Counted from the first letter of the stretch, positions 26,179 through 35,582 are shown. The stretch: DNA of 64,000 bases from Deltaproteobacteria bacterium GWC2_55_46 (GCA_001595385.3 LVEI03000001.1:434001-498000), one strand, 5' to 3'. Notes: generated by a model from the letters alone, not told the origin. Numbers and translations are program-made.

Positions 26179-26748
26179 TCAATTTTCAGCGGCCTTTTCA
26201 GCCCTGAAAAACCCGATGAAATAATCGATACCTGACCACATGGTCAGTATGAACGCGACGGAGAGCAGTATGGCGCCGGCAAGATGGAAGTCAAAGCCGT
26301 AATAGGTGTAGTGGACAAGGAGCGGGACAAGGCAGACTATCTGGGATATCGTCTTGAACTTTCCAAGGCGGCTTGCAGCTATGACAACACCCGCGTCAGA
26401 GGCTATGGCGCGGAGCCCCGTTACAGCTATCTCCCTTCCTATCATGAGGGCGACCACCCAGGCAGGCACCCTGCCGAGCGGAATGAGCATTATGAAAGCG
26501 GTAGTGATGAGGAGCTTGTCGGCGAGCGGGTCGAGGAACTTGCCGAGCGAAGTGACGATCCCCCTCTTTCTCGCCACATATCCGTCGAGCCAGTCTGTCG
26601 TGCATACGAGCGCGAAGAAGACGGCAGAGGCGAGGCTCATGCCCTTGCCGGGCGAAAGAAGCATCAAAACAAATACCGGGGCTGTAACTATCCTGATAAG
26701 AGAGATGCTGTTGGGAAGGTTCCAGCGGGGCTCTGTTCCGTTGCGCAT
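26179..26748 (-). CDS. pgsA: CDP-diacylglycerol-glycerol-3-phosphate 3-phosphatidyltransferase
   Basis: Makes phosphatidylglycerol phosphate, the committed step to phosphatidylglycerol and cardiolipin, in the inner membrane. The CDP-alcohol phosphotransferase motif D-G-x2-A-R-x8-G-x3-D-x3-D is complete (DGYVARKR..GKFLDPLADK). N-terminal NLPNSISLIRI and about four hydrophobic helices fit PgsA. Length of 189 is normal. It follows the lytic transglycosylase gene by six bases, so the two are co-transcribed. Confidence 0.93.
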   Translation of the reverse strand: MRNGTEPRWNLPNSISLIRIVTAPVFVLMLLSPGKGMSLASAVFFALVCTTDWLDGYVARKRGIVTSLGKFLDPLADKLLITTAFIMLIPLGRVPAWVVALMIGREIAVTGLRAIASDAGVVIAASRLGKFKTISQIVCLVPLLVHYTYYGFDFHLAGAILLSVAFILTMWSGIDYFIGFFRAEKAAEN

Positions 26749-26754
26749 AAAGGC

Positions 26755-27357
26755 CTATTGGGTCCCTGCGCTGTATTGGTCATAGTAACGGAGGACCCTT
26801 TTTACGTAAGTCTGTGTCTCGGCATATGGGGGGATGGTACCATACCTCAAGACGGCGTTCTCTCCAGCGTTATAAGCCGCTACCGCCAACGGCACCTGCC
26901 AGTTGAACATGGTAAGGAGCTTGCTCAGGTACTTTATGCCTCCTTCCACGTTCTCCTCCGGGTCATGGATGTTCTTGACCCCCATCCTGGAGGCCGTTTT
27001 AGGCATAAGCTGCATGAGCCCCCTCGCGCCCTTGCTGGATACAGCCGTATGGTCGAAGTCGGATTCTGCCTTCACGATGGCCTTAACGAGGGTCGGGTCT
27101 ATGCCGTACCTCTGCGAGGTGCTCCTTATCATATCATCGAACTTCTGCCTGGAGACCTTCTTGTAGGCAGGGTTCATGGGAGAGAGCAGCGACGGCCTCC
27201 TCTCCACCATCATCCACCTGTACTTCGCGGAGGTCGGCACGTTGGTGATATGGATAGTGCCTTCCTCGTCGGTGTACTGGAAGAAATCAGCCCTGACAAC
27301 CGCTGGCAAGGCGAGCGCCGCTATAATTATCAGAATGAGAAAAAACGGTCTGGTCAT
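26755..27357 (-). CDS. Lytic murein transglycosylase (DUF4124 plus SLT domain)
   Basis: Signal peptide (hydrophobic FFLILIIIAALALPAVV, cut near RAD), then a DUF4124-like segment (FFQYTDEEGTIHITNVP), then a soluble-lytic-transglycosylase catalytic domain. The catalytic Glu is in VKAESDFDH, followed by GLMQLMP and AYNAGENAV. It cleaves peptidoglycan in the periplasm, for turnover or to open space for envelope machines. The frame is open to 27495, but the ATG at 27357 begins the signal peptide and is chosen, giving 200 residues. It may be co-transcribed with pgsA. Confidence 0.87.
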   Translation of the reverse strand: MTRPFFLILIIIAALALPAVVRADFFQYTDEEGTIHITNVPTSAKYRWMMVERRPSLLSPMNPAYKKVSRQKFDDMIRSTSQRYGIDPTLVKAIVKAESDFDHTAVSSKGARGLMQLMPKTASRMGVKNIHDPEENVEGGIKYLSKLLTMFNWQVPLAVAAYNAGENAVLRYGTIPPYAETQTYVKRVLRYYDQYSAGTQ

Positions 27358-27746
27358 ATTCTGTCTTTGCCTGTTTAGCAGGCCTGTATTAGCGGTAGAC
27401 TTCTCATCGTTACGTTGAGAATCACGCTCAAACCGGCAGAATACCTCAAATATTCTATACCGGCAAAGTGGAAAGGGCAAGTTTTTTCTCTTCATTAGCT
27501 GAGTCTCTCAATTTGAAAATTGACAAATAGCGTCTCTTATCATACTCTGAAATTCCCGGTATTCATATCGTAAAAGTCACAGGAAATATTTAATTTTTTT
27601 TTCAGGCTATCTCTAAAAATCAGGTATTTTTTCTGAGGCCAAGGAAGGGCGGGAATAAAAAGCGCAGCATATACAATAATATGTGAGCATTTTTATTTTT
27701 GCCCTGACGTAGCGATCAGGAAAAAGAACAATCTTTAGAGGCAGCC
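27358..27746. other. AT-rich intergenic region between divergent lytic transglycosylase and nadB genes
   Basis: No gene is supported here. The region is clearly more AT-rich than its surroundings and should hold two divergent promoters. A TTGACA hexamer lies at 27519-27524 on the plus strand, with a poor -10 (TACTCT) 17 bases on; I do not regard it as firm. No known riboswitch was recognised. Confidence 0.4.
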
Positions 27747-29360
27747 TTGAGCGTCAGGAGCATTTTGGAGACAAAGTCTGATTTTCTCATCATAGGCAGC
27801 GGCATCGCCGGGCTAACGTTCGCCCTCAAGGCGGCCTCGTCAGGCAGCGTCGCGCTTGTGACCAAGCGGGGTTTGAGCGAATCCGCCACCTACTATGCCC
27901 AGGGCGGGATAGCGTCCGTTATAAGCGCCGAGGACACCTTTGACGCGCACATAAAAGACACGCTTTACGCGGGGGCCGGCCTCTGCGACAGAGATATAGC
28001 AGAGCTGGTGGTACGGGACGGCCCGGCGAGGATACAGGACCTCATTGCGCTCGGGGTCAAGTTCTCCATCAGGCAAGAGAACGGCCATGAGCTCGACCTC
28101 GGCAAGGAGGGCGGCCATTCCAAGCGAAGGATCGTCCACGCCGAGGACCTTACAGGCAGGGCGGTCGAAAACGCGCTTGTAGCGGCGGTAAGGGCGCACA
28201 CTGGCATAACAGTCTACGAAGAGCATATAGCCATAGACCTCATACCGCATTCAAAATTCGTCTCCCCGTCTGGCAAAGAGGCGGTCTGGGGCGCCTATGT
28301 CCTCGATAAGGGCACGGGAGAGGTCTCTACCTTCCTCGCAAGGGCCACAGTGCTGGCCACGGGAGGGGCAGGCAAGGTCTATCTCTATACCAGCAACCCT
28401 GACATAGCCACAGGCGATGGGCTTGCAATGGGCTACCGCGTTGGCGCGGAGGTCGCCAACATGGAGTTCATCCAGTTCCACCCGACCTGCCTTTACCATC
28501 CAAGGGCCAAGAGCTTCCTCATATCAGAGGCGGTACGCGGAGAAGGCGGGGTGCTGCGCCTCAAGGACGGCACGCCTTTCATGAAGACGCACCACCAGAT
28601 GGCAGACCTTGCCCCGAGGGACATAGTAGCGAGGGCTATAGACTACGAGCTAAAAAAGAGCGGGGACGACTGCGTCTACCTGGACATAAGCGGCAAGCCG
28701 GCCGATTTCGTCCGCGCCCGCTTCCCGAACCTCTACAAAAAGTGCCTTGAGTTCGGCTTTGACATGACCAAAGAGCCCATCCCGGTAGTCCCGGCAGCCC
28801 ATTACACCTGCGGCGGCTTGAAGACCGACAACAACGGCAGGACAAGCGTCGGGAGGCTCTACGCCATAGGCGAGGTCGCCTGGACCGGACTTCACGGGGC
28901 CAACCGCCTCGCCTCCAACTCGCTCCTTGAGGCCCTTGTCTTCGCTGACAGGGCCTCAGCCCACGCGAGCCTCATGATAAAGGCCGACAAAGACGAAGTG
29001 CCTCTGATACCGCGGTGGCAGACAGGCGGGGCTATAGTGAGCGACGAGGCGGTTGTGATCACCCAGAACTGGGACGAGATAAGGCGGTTCATGTGGAACT
29101 ACGTCGGGATCGTCCGCTCGGACAGAAGACTTGAACGGGCCGACAGGAGGATATCGCTTTTAAAGAACGAGATAAACGAGTATTACTGGGATTTTACCAT
29201 CACCAACAACCTCGTGGAACTGAGGAACATCGCCACCGTAGCCGAGCTTATCATAAAGTCGGCCAGGATGAGGAAGGAGTCCAGGGGCCTTCATTACAAC
29301 ATGGACTACCCTGGAAAAGATGATGAGAACTTCCTTAAAGATACTATTCTAACTATTTAA
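27747..29360 (+). CDS. nadB: L-aspartate oxidase
   Basis: FAD enzyme that oxidises L-aspartate to iminoaspartate, the first step of NAD biosynthesis. The dinucleotide-binding motif IIGSGIAGLTFALKA is at the N terminus. The AQGGIASV, EFIQFHPTCLY, HYTCGGLKTD and GANRLASNSLLEALVF segments are typical. The HPT/HYTCGG residues separate it from quinone-linked fumarate reductase subunits. The start is TTG at 27747; a second TTG at 27765 with a nearby AGGAG is possible. nadA and nadC are not in the window. Confidence 0.93.
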   Translation: MSVRSILETKSDFLIIGSGIAGLTFALKAASSGSVALVTKRGLSESATYYAQGGIASVISAEDTFDAHIKDTLYAGAGLCDRDIAELVVRDGPARIQDLIALGVKFSIRQENGHELDLGKEGGHSKRRIVHAEDLTGRAVENALVAAVRAHTGITVYEEHIAIDLIPHSKFVSPSGKEAVWGAYVLDKGTGEVSTFLARATVLATGGAGKVYLYTSNPDIATGDGLAMGYRVGAEVANMEFIQFHPTCLYHPRAKSFLISEAVRGEGGVLRLKDGTPFMKTHHQMADLAPRDIVARAIDYELKKSGDDCVYLDISGKPADFVRARFPNLYKKCLEFGFDMTKEPIPVVPAAHYTCGGLKTDNNGRTSVGRLYAIGEVAWTGLHGANRLASNSLLEALVFADRASAHASLMIKADKDEVPLIPRWQTGGAIVSDEAVVITQNWDEIRRFMWNYVGIVRSDRRLERADRRISLLKNEINEYYWDFTITNNLVELRNIATVAELIIKSARMRKESRGLHYNMDYPGKDDENFLKDTILTI

Positions 29361-29377
29361 AATCAAAGGACTATCTA

Positions 29378-30439
29378 TCACCTTGCCGGGTGGAGCCTTA
29401 CTGTCACGACAGTGCCCTTGTCCTTGGCGCTATCCACCTCTATCTCACCACCGTGGTCCTGGATTATCCGGTAAGTTATGGTAAGGCCCATGCCAGCGCC
29501 CTCGAACTTGGTCGACTGAAACGGGTTGAATATCTTCCTTACCTCTTCCTTTGTCATCCCGACTCCGTTGTCGGTTATCCTGATAATGAGCGTCTCATCG
29601 GCCACCGGCGCCGTCTCAACCGTTATGACCCCGTTTGTCTCTATCGCCTCGACCGAGTTCTGGAGGATATTGAAGAGCGCCATCTTCATATTCCCATAGT
29701 CGTAGTTCACCGGCGGCGCGTCTGGCATAAGGTTCTGCCGTACCTCGATAGTCTTCCCCTGCCCTTCGATAAATTCCCTTATTTCGTTTGTGGCTTCAGC
29801 AACTACCTTGTTTAAATCCCCTTTTACGAGGGTAGATACGAGGATCCTTTTGTACTCGTCGATCCTTTCGATCATCCGTTCAAGCCTCTCAACGGACTTT
29901 ATTATCCATTGGGCGTACTCCCTGTGCTGCGGTTCTGTCTCGTGCTCAAAAAGGCGCCTCGCTATGCCTCCGATCGCCGTAAGCGGGTTCCTTATCTCGT
30001 GTGCTATGCCGTCGACCATCTCGCCAAGGGCGGCGACCTTCTCGGTCTCCCTGAGTTTTGTCTGCAGCGCCCGCATCCTCAAAAGGGATTTGACCCTCGC
30101 TGAGACCTCCAGGAGGCTGTAAGGCTTGTTTATATAGTCCTCGGCCCCGACCTCAAAACCCAGCACCTTGTCCTCTACCTCTGCCCTTCCTGTGAGCATT
30201 ATGACAGGTATGTACCTCGTCTCTTCCCTTGACTTAAGGTGGCGCAAGGCCTCGTACCCGTCCATCCGGGGCATCATCACGTCCATTATTATGAGGTCCG
30301 GATGAAAGCTGGTCACCTGCTGCAAGGCCTCGATACCGTTTCTGGCAGTGGCCAGCTCATAGCCATCCCTGTCGAGCTTGGCAGACAGGAGCGCCAGGTT
30401 CCGCTCGTCATCGTCAACGGCAAGGATACGCGGTTTCAT
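29378..30439 (-). CDS. Response regulator-histidine kinase fusion (receiver first)
   Basis: The receiver domain comes first (VDDDERN, phospho-acceptor Asp in LIIMDVMMP, Thr in MLTGRA, Lys in YINKPY). It is followed by HisKA with the His in VDGIAHEIRNPLTAI and a HATPase with DNGVGM and GAGMGLTI. There are no transmembrane helices, so it is cytoplasmic. This inverted receiver-kinase order suggests a kinase switched by phosphorylation from another kinase. It stands alone, converging on nadB, and a cognate partner is not evident. Confidence 0.88.
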   Translation of the reverse strand: MKPRILAVDDDERNLALLSAKLDRDGYELATARNGIEALQQVTSFHPDLIIMDVMMPRMDGYEALRHLKSREETRYIPVIMLTGRAEVEDKVLGFEVGAEDYINKPYSLLEVSARVKSLLRMRALQTKLRETEKVAALGEMVDGIAHEIRNPLTAIGGIARRLFEHETEPQHREYAQWIIKSVERLERMIERIDEYKRILVSTLVKGDLNKVVAEATNEIREFIEGQGKTIEVRQNLMPDAPPVNYDYGNMKMALFNILQNSVEAIETNGVITVETAPVADETLIIRITDNGVGMTKEEVRKIFNPFQSTKFEGAGMGLTITYRIIQDHGGEIEVDSAKDKGTVVTVRLHPAR

Positions 30440-30977
30440 AATATATCCCTGCCTTCCTTCAGATTATTCAAATTCGCCTCCTTGACGCCCATACCGCCTT
30501 CCCCGGCCAACCTTGCCATATTACAGCCCTTTTCCAATTATACAACGCATCCCGCGGCCCCGCCTTCATAATGAGCCATCCTTGAATGAGTACGTTTTAG
30601 AGATTTAGCCTATTAAAATTTACTCAATAATTACACCTATATTGATGCCTAGTCAAGAATCTTTCTTGGATGGTGATTAAAAGTGATCAGGAGGAAAAAT
30701 CTCAGGGGTCGCTTTTGATGGACTGTACGAGTAAGGCTATATGGGCTTTGGCTTTATATCTTTATGCCTCATCCAAGGCGCTGGGGCCTGTTTGACCAGG
30801 CCCCAGCCAATAACAGTTTAGCCGGGCTAAAAAAACACAGAGTTTGTTCAGGCTGCTTAAAAAACCATATGCGAGGCCCCAATTAAATCGGGAAGCGAGA
30901 ATGAGGCGTACTCATTATGTACGCCGCAATGGCTGGCTTCTGGAGCCAACGACGCGGATGGACTTGATTCATGCCTG
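30440..30977. other. Non-coding region with several hairpins
   Basis: About 540 bases with no supported gene. It holds a long hairpin (30780-30790 pairing with 30797-30807) that lacks a T run on either side. It also has a smaller one, GGCGTAC/GTACGCC (30905-30911 with 30919-30925), inside a GC-mixed block that ends next to the outer-membrane protein gene at 30978. The block 30860-30970 looks structured and could be a repeat unit or a 3' regulatory element. No known RNA family was recognised. Confidence 0.4.
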
Positions 30978-31727
30978 TTAAAAATCAGCCCTGAGCATCA
31001 CGAAGGGCCCCTTTACGGTCAGGTCCGCGAGGTCGTCGTCGCTTTCAAGGTGGAGCTTAAAGATCCTGTAGCCGCCGGATATCACAACAAACGGCGCTGG
31101 CTTCAGGTTCACCATCGCCTCGCCATCGATGATATAAGCCTCGCTTCCGATGCCCATGCCCGTGACCTCTCCCCCGACGCTCAGGAGGAATGGAAGCCCG
31201 ACCTGGGCCGCTATGCCGACCGTGGGTATCGGCGCCTTGAAGCTCTCGGTCTCATCGAGGCCGGCTGACGGGGCCGTGAGGCTCGCCTCTCCGTCAAAGT
31301 ACTTTATCTCGAATATCACACCCAGGCGGTTGTTGAGCGTATCGATGAAATCGTACTCGTATCCAAGCCGGTGATAGCCCATCTTAAGCTCGGATTGAAC
31401 ATCGGTCGAGGCCGAGTAGGTCTCGCCGTTAAAGACTATGTTCTGGGTAGTGGTCTTGCTGCCGTTCCATTTTAGCGGCATATACCCGTACCTTATCTTG
31501 TGGCTCCCCAGCTCAAGGGTTATCCTTGCATCCAGAAAATCATCGTCCTCGACCCCGAGGTCGTCGGTTAAGTCTATCTCCGTTCCGCTTGTCCCGCCTT
31601 CAGTTACCTTGACCGTGCCGTCGAGGTCTGTAAACCAGTACCTTCCCTCGATATCGACGACAGCGAAAGCCATGGAACCGGTAAAGAGCACCAACATGAA
31701 CGCGAACAAAAAAGAGAGCTTTTTCAC
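30978..31727 (-). CDS. Outer-membrane beta-barrel protein, unknown function
   Basis: GTG start at 31727 has GGAGG seven bases upstream. A signal peptide (MKKLSFLFAFMLVLFTGSMAF) precedes a mature part built of alternating hydrophobic/polar strands ending in aromatic residues (IRYGYMPLKW, LGYEYDF, FEIKYFDG). The C terminus ends in LRADF, the terminal Phe that directs BAM-dependent insertion. It is the last gene of the LPP20/CsgG-like cluster, 50 bases after the LPP20-like gene. A pore or anchoring role in that complex is an inference. Confidence 0.7.
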   Translation of the reverse strand: MKKLSFLFAFMLVLFTGSMAFAVVDIEGRYWFTDLDGTVKVTEGGTSGTEIDLTDDLGVEDDDFLDARITLELGSHKIRYGYMPLKWNGSKTTTQNIVFNGETYSASTDVQSELKMGYHRLGYEYDFIDTLNNRLGVIFEIKYFDGEASLTAPSAGLDETESFKAPIPTVGIAAQVGLPFLLSVGGEVTGMGIGSEAYIIDGEAMVNLKPAPFVVISGGYRIFKLHLESDDDLADLTVKGPFVMLRADF

Positions 31728-31776
31728 AGACGACCTCCAGCTTTTATTATAGACCCGATTGCCTTATTCCAACGTC

Positions 31777-32601
31777 TCAGTTCAACACAAAGACGACCCT
31801 CGCGGCCTCGAAAAATCCGCCGGTCTGGTTCGCCGAGAAGACCATCACCGCCTCTTCCGGCGCAAGCTCGACGTCGGTACCCCTTACAACGCCGCTCGCC
31901 TTAACGACAAGAGGGTTCTTTGAGCCCCTCGCAGCGAGGATGGACATTGCCTCATCGATGCCGCTGGTATAACCCGCGGCGCCCCTTGAGGCGATAACCT
32001 CCCGCGCCACCTTTGACGGGTCATATATAGCCTCTCCGCCTTTTGTGATTATCCTGTTTATGAGCGCAGGCTTCATTTCCAGCTCCCGCGCGTCGATTAT
32101 CAGCCCATCATAGCCCATGGCAGAGGCCGCCCCAGCAGGCTGGAAGGGCGGCATGGCGACCTCTCCTGAAAGTAGCGGGATAAGAGATCCGGCTATGCCC
32201 TGCAAGGGAACGGTTACGTAAACTGCCGCCATGGCGGCAGCGGGGTCGTAGACCTCTTTTACGACCCGCGCCCCCGTTACTACGCCCTCTACAGAGGTAC
32301 GCACTACGTCCGATGAGGCGGCCGCATCCTTGACCGTCGTCTCCCCGGTGACCGCGACCCCGTTAAGTATCTCCGCCACTTCCCTCAACGCCGTTATCTT
32401 TGCCGCCCTCAGGGCGAGCATCCTCTTTTGCGCGGGTGAGATTGGCTTATCAGGGGCCGCACCCTCGCCTTTTACCATAACCCCACCTGCCATAAAGGCC
32501 TGTTTTGGGTCGAGCGTCTCCTGCGGCATATCGGTCAAGCCCGCCCAGGACGCGACGGCAAAGGCCAGCATGAAGACGGGCAATAGAAATATCTTACACA
32601 T
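31777..32601 (-). CDS. LPP20/FlgP-like exported protein
   Basis: ATG at 32601 is preceded by GGAGG; the frame is open to 32631. An N-terminal hydrophobic signal segment (IFLLPVFMLAFAVASWA) predicts export. The KRMLALRAAKITALREVAE stretch and following repeat, with VTGETTVKD and VEGVVTGARVV, match the LPP20 domain seen in FlgP and many envelope lipoproteins. No lipobox cysteine follows the signal, so it is probably soluble or bound to a partner. The second half (GLIIDARELEMKPALI) is also found in LPP20-type proteins. It is co-transcribed with the CsgG-like gene. Confidence 0.7.
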   Translation of the reverse strand: MCKIFLLPVFMLAFAVASWAGLTDMPQETLDPKQAFMAGGVMVKGEGAAPDKPISPAQKRMLALRAAKITALREVAEILNGVAVTGETTVKDAAASSDVVRTSVEGVVTGARVVKEVYDPAAAMAAVYVTVPLQGIAGSLIPLLSGEVAMPPFQPAGAASAMGYDGLIIDARELEMKPALINRIITKGGEAIYDPSKVAREVIASRGAAGYTSGIDEAMSILAARGSKNPLVVKASGVVRGTDVELAPEEAVMVFSANQTGGFFEAARVVFVLN

Positions 32602-32636
32602 CAAGTCCTCCGTCAGGCTACTTCCAAACATTGTCC

Positions 32637-33827
32637 TTAATAGATATTCAACTGATGGCGAAGCGCCCTTATCGCCATTATCGCCTCGGCCCCGTCCACA
32701 GGCTCATCCGGCCTGAATTCGCCTGAAAGCCCGGTCTCCATCAGGTTCCTTGTGGTCACGCTCATAATGGCGTTGTACCAGGGCGAAGAGGTCTCAACGT
32801 CAGGGAATGGCGAGTTCCTGTGCCCTAAAAACGCCGAGGCAATCTTTGCGTTGCCCGTAAGCTTTATCACTATGTCCTCGAGGGCCAATGCCAGCTCTTT
32901 TCTCTTTACCGGCTCTTCGGGCCTGAAAAGATACGCGCGAGTGCTCTCGTCATAGACAGGCTCAAGGCCGCGGACGCCCCACTTGACCATCGATGAGACC
33001 TCTTCCCTGAACGGGCTTGAAAGGACGTCAGCCGGGACAAACGGCGGCTCCTTCGCTTTTTCAGGGATGCGTCCCGCGAAAAGCTTATCGACCTTTATCT
33101 CGTCTACGAAAAGGGCGGCCATATCGGCCCTGGTAACCGTATCCCTCAGGGCTATCCCCTTTCCGATGTCACCGAGCGTTATGCCGGAAAGGGCCCTTAC
33201 GGCCTTATCTGTCCTCTTCCACGCCACGTCAGATGGTCCGTGCCACCTGCCCTCCTGCCTTGAGTTAAGGACTTGAGCGAAGCGCTCCCTTGCCTGCTGG
33301 AACTCCCTGGCCTCCATGTAGGCGATCCCCATGAAGTAATCGGCAGACTCCCTTGCCTGATAGTATGGGAGCTTAACGGGATCGACCTTGAGCTTCAGGG
33401 CTCCCCTGTAGCTCTTCTCAACGTCCTTTAGCCAGCCATTGCCCTTAAGTATGCTGTCTACCCTCATGGAAGCGAGCCTCCACGCGAACTCGTCCTCAGG
33501 GGTATCGGCATTTTTTTTCGCTGCCTTTAGTTCTCCGTATACTTTTTTTACCTCTTGGCTACGGTATTTATCATCCTTTACGTCCCTGGCCTTGAACGCC
33601 ATGGCAATGGCGGCTCCTGCGTGCGCGGGCGAGTACTTCTCATCGCACCAGGAGGAACGGCTGAACTTTTCGGCGGCGGCATCGGTTTTGCCTGCCTCAA
33701 GCAGCTCCATGCCGGTGAGATAATGGTGGGCCGGGTTGTCCTCTGGCGCCGTGCACCTTACTGGCGTCTTCGAGCAGGAGAAGATAAATACAACGAGGAG
33801 GAGCGCAAGGGCTGAAAGCTTCCTCAT
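32637..33827 (-). CDS. Lipoprotein with repeat region and C-terminal SLH-like domains
   Basis: A signal peptide with a cysteine at a lipobox-like site (VVFIFSCSK) predicts a lipoprotein. A tetratricopeptide-like helical region covers about residues 25-190 (YLTGMELLEAGKTDAAAEKF, YFMGIAYMEAREFQQARERF). Two S-layer-homology-like segments follow, near residues 215-300 and 300-396 (VTRADMAALF, FPDVETSSPWYNAIM, GEFRPDEPVDGAEA). SLH domains bind cell-wall polymers or peptidoglycan-linked glycans. It sits between the CsgG-like and LPP20-like genes with small gaps, suggesting a peptidoglycan-contacting part of the same complex. Confidence 0.72.
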   Translation of the reverse strand: MRKLSALALLLVVFIFSCSKTPVRCTAPEDNPAHHYLTGMELLEAGKTDAAAEKFSRSSWCDEKYSPAHAGAAIAMAFKARDVKDDKYRSQEVKKVYGELKAAKKNADTPEDEFAWRLASMRVDSILKGNGWLKDVEKSYRGALKLKVDPVKLPYYQARESADYFMGIAYMEAREFQQARERFAQVLNSRQEGRWHGPSDVAWKRTDKAVRALSGITLGDIGKGIALRDTVTRADMAALFVDEIKVDKLFAGRIPEKAKEPPFVPADVLSSPFREEVSSMVKWGVRGLEPVYDESTRAYLFRPEEPVKRKELALALEDIVIKLTGNAKIASAFLGHRNSPFPDVETSSPWYNAIMSVTTRNLMETGLSGEFRPDEPVDGAEAIMAIRALRHQLNIY

Positions 33828-33838
33828 CTCAGGGCCTC

Positions 33839-34798
33839 CTATTTTTTCACCTTTATCACGTCCCCAGCCTTAAAGCCCGTACCAGAGCTGACCTTGGCCT
33901 CGGAGATCATCTCGCCCTGGTGCTCTGCAAGAGTTACCTCACCGATGAGCTTCTCCCTCTTGCCGATCACCCTGCCGGTATCCGGGTCAACGAGGTCGGC
34001 CCCCGGCCTGTAGACAGAGAAGACGGTGCCCGGGTCGAGCCTGCTCCTGGTCCCGGCCCTCACGGTAACGCTCGAACCGTCTACGTCAAGGACCTTCCCC
34101 TGGAAAGGCAGCTGGTTCAGCTTGGCGACCATCTTGGTCATGGCCTTTGTGAGCGCGTCACGGAGCGCTCCGTCCCTTAGCCCCGGGTCAGCCGTTGCCT
34201 TTGAGCCAAGGCCGAGGATACCTCCGGTCGTCTTCGCGTACTCACCCATGCCGGATTCGGCTACAAGGCTCTTGCCGGTAGCGACATCTACGAGAGAGTA
34301 GTCTACCTGCACCCTCGCTATGTGCTTTTTCTTCTGGGTGATGATCCTCTCTACCGACTCTTCTACCTCGGCATAGGAGGTCACTGAGCCTGATATCCTG
34401 AAGTCGAGCGACTCATACCCGGCTCCCGCGTCCTTCAATCCCTTTTTCACTGCCCCGGTCTGCTGAAGCTCAATCAGCCTCTCCTGCTGCTTGAACTCCT
34501 CTTTCGTGACGACTATCGGCTCAAGCCCCGAGTTCTTGACTATCGTCCTCAGTATGTCGGTGGCGGCCTCGCCGACGCCTATGGTCCTGCTCGGCGTCTT
34601 GTTCTCGAACTCGAGTATGGCGATATTGTACTCAGGCCCCCTGTACAGGGCGCCTTCAGCCTCAAGCTCCCTGGTCTGCTTGGTCAGTGTCACGTCGTCC
34701 TTTACAGCCCCTGTGGTCTTTATGCCGCAGCCTGCGGCAAGGCCACCGATGGTTAACACAAACAACAACATGATGCTCTTTATCGTCTTTCCCGTCAT
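33839..34798 (-). CDS. CsgG-like outer-membrane lipoprotein with FlgT-C-like end
   Basis: The signal peptide ends in a lipobox, GLAAGC. The middle part matches the CsgG/curli assembly family (YNIAILEFENKTPSRTIG, ATDILRTIVKNSG, ISGSVTSYAEVE). CsgG forms the nonameric outer-membrane channel for curli subunits. The last ~85 residues (GKVLDVDGSSVTVRAG, VFSVYRPG, GFKAGDVIKV) resemble the C-terminal domain of the flagellar H-ring protein FlgT rather than a plain CsgG. ATG at 34798 has AAGGAGG upstream. No curli subunit genes are nearby, so its cargo, if any, is unknown. Confidence 0.75.
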   Translation of the reverse strand: MTGKTIKSIMLLFVLTIGGLAAGCGIKTTGAVKDDVTLTKQTRELEAEGALYRGPEYNIAILEFENKTPSRTIGVGEAATDILRTIVKNSGLEPIVVTKEEFKQQERLIELQQTGAVKKGLKDAGAGYESLDFRISGSVTSYAEVEESVERIITQKKKHIARVQVDYSLVDVATGKSLVAESGMGEYAKTTGGILGLGSKATADPGLRDGALRDALTKAMTKMVAKLNQLPFQGKVLDVDGSSVTVRAGTRSRLDPGTVFSVYRPGADLVDPDTGRVIGKREKLIGEVTLAEHQGEMISEAKVSSGTGFKAGDVIKVKK

Positions 34799-34800
34799 CT

Positions 34801-35535
34801 CTACCTCCTTTGGTCCCTATCATCACGCTGCATAGGCCTTCCCGGCCCTGATGGCAGCCTCGCCATTACCCAGTTCATCATGCTCTCTGTCTCAAGCCAG
34901 AGGTGGACGCCAAGGGCCTTGGTCAGGAGCTTCTCGCCAAGAGATATCGCGGCGGCGTCCTCAGCTTTTTTTGTCGCCCCCGCCCTGATTACCCGCCAGT
35001 CCCTCAGCCCCTCTATTTCATCGAGCCCCTGTATGGCGCTGAAGGCCTCAAGGCCGTCATCCATCGCCTCTTTAAGCACCGTTACGCCGACCCCGGCCTT
35101 TGTCCCTGCGATGACACTTTTGACGCCCAGGCCCCTGGACCAGATGACAGCCCCGGTCCTGGTGTCTACCAGCTTGAATCCGGCCCTGACCTTCTTGACG
35201 TTATAAAAGCCCGTCGTGATGTCGTCGAAGTTCAATACGTAGCCGTATATCACGCCGTCTACCCCAAGTACCTCGCCAAGCTGTGCCGGGTTAGTCATCT
35301 CAAGCTGAGAGCCAAGGGTTATGCCCATCTGGTTCAAGAGCAGCTCGTCTACCTCTTTTAAAGGCATCACCCTGTAATGCCTGTGCTCTATCCTCTTCTG
35401 GAATTGCTCCCTTATCTCCTTCGGCCCGCCGACGTCGTTCGTGGCGTTGTAGAACGGAAGCACCGCTACCGTGTATACCGGGTTCGACAGGTCCGGCGGA
35501 TACTTCGGCAAATGAGCGGCGCATGACGCCAGCAA
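34801..35535 (-). CDS. GNA1162-family lipoprotein (non-canonical start suspected)
   Basis: The protein resembles GNA1162/DUF799 outer-membrane lipoproteins (YTVAVLPFYNATNDVGGP, FQKRIEHRHYRVMPLKEVDELL, VDGVIYGYVLNFDD). The first standard start codon is TTG at 35535, but that leaves only four residues before a lipobox cysteine (LLASC). The open frame upstream encodes the missing signal peptide, PKGLLLIALIFLLASC. Its only start-like codons with a ribosome site (GAGG at 35581-35584) are ATC at 35571 or ATT at 35577. The true start is therefore probably upstream of 35535. It lies between the FlgT-N-like and CsgG-like genes. Confidence 0.75.
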   Translation of the reverse strand: MLASCAAHLPKYPPDLSNPVYTVAVLPFYNATNDVGGPKEIREQFQKRIEHRHYRVMPLKEVDELLLNQMGITLGSQLEMTNPAQLGEVLGVDGVIYGYVLNFDDITTGFYNVKKVRAGFKLVDTRTGAVIWSRGLGVKSVIAGTKAGVGVTVLKEAMDDGLEAFSAIQGLDEIEGLRDWRVIRAGATKKAEDAAAISLGEKLLTKALGVHLWLETESMMNWVMARLPSGPGRPMQRDDRDQRR

Positions 35536-35582
35536 AAAGATGAGCGCGATTAATAAAAGACCCTTCGGGATGTGAATATACC

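Noticed and set aside
30780-30807. Long hairpin considered as a terminator
   Set aside because: No T run follows it on either strand and it is far from the gene ends.
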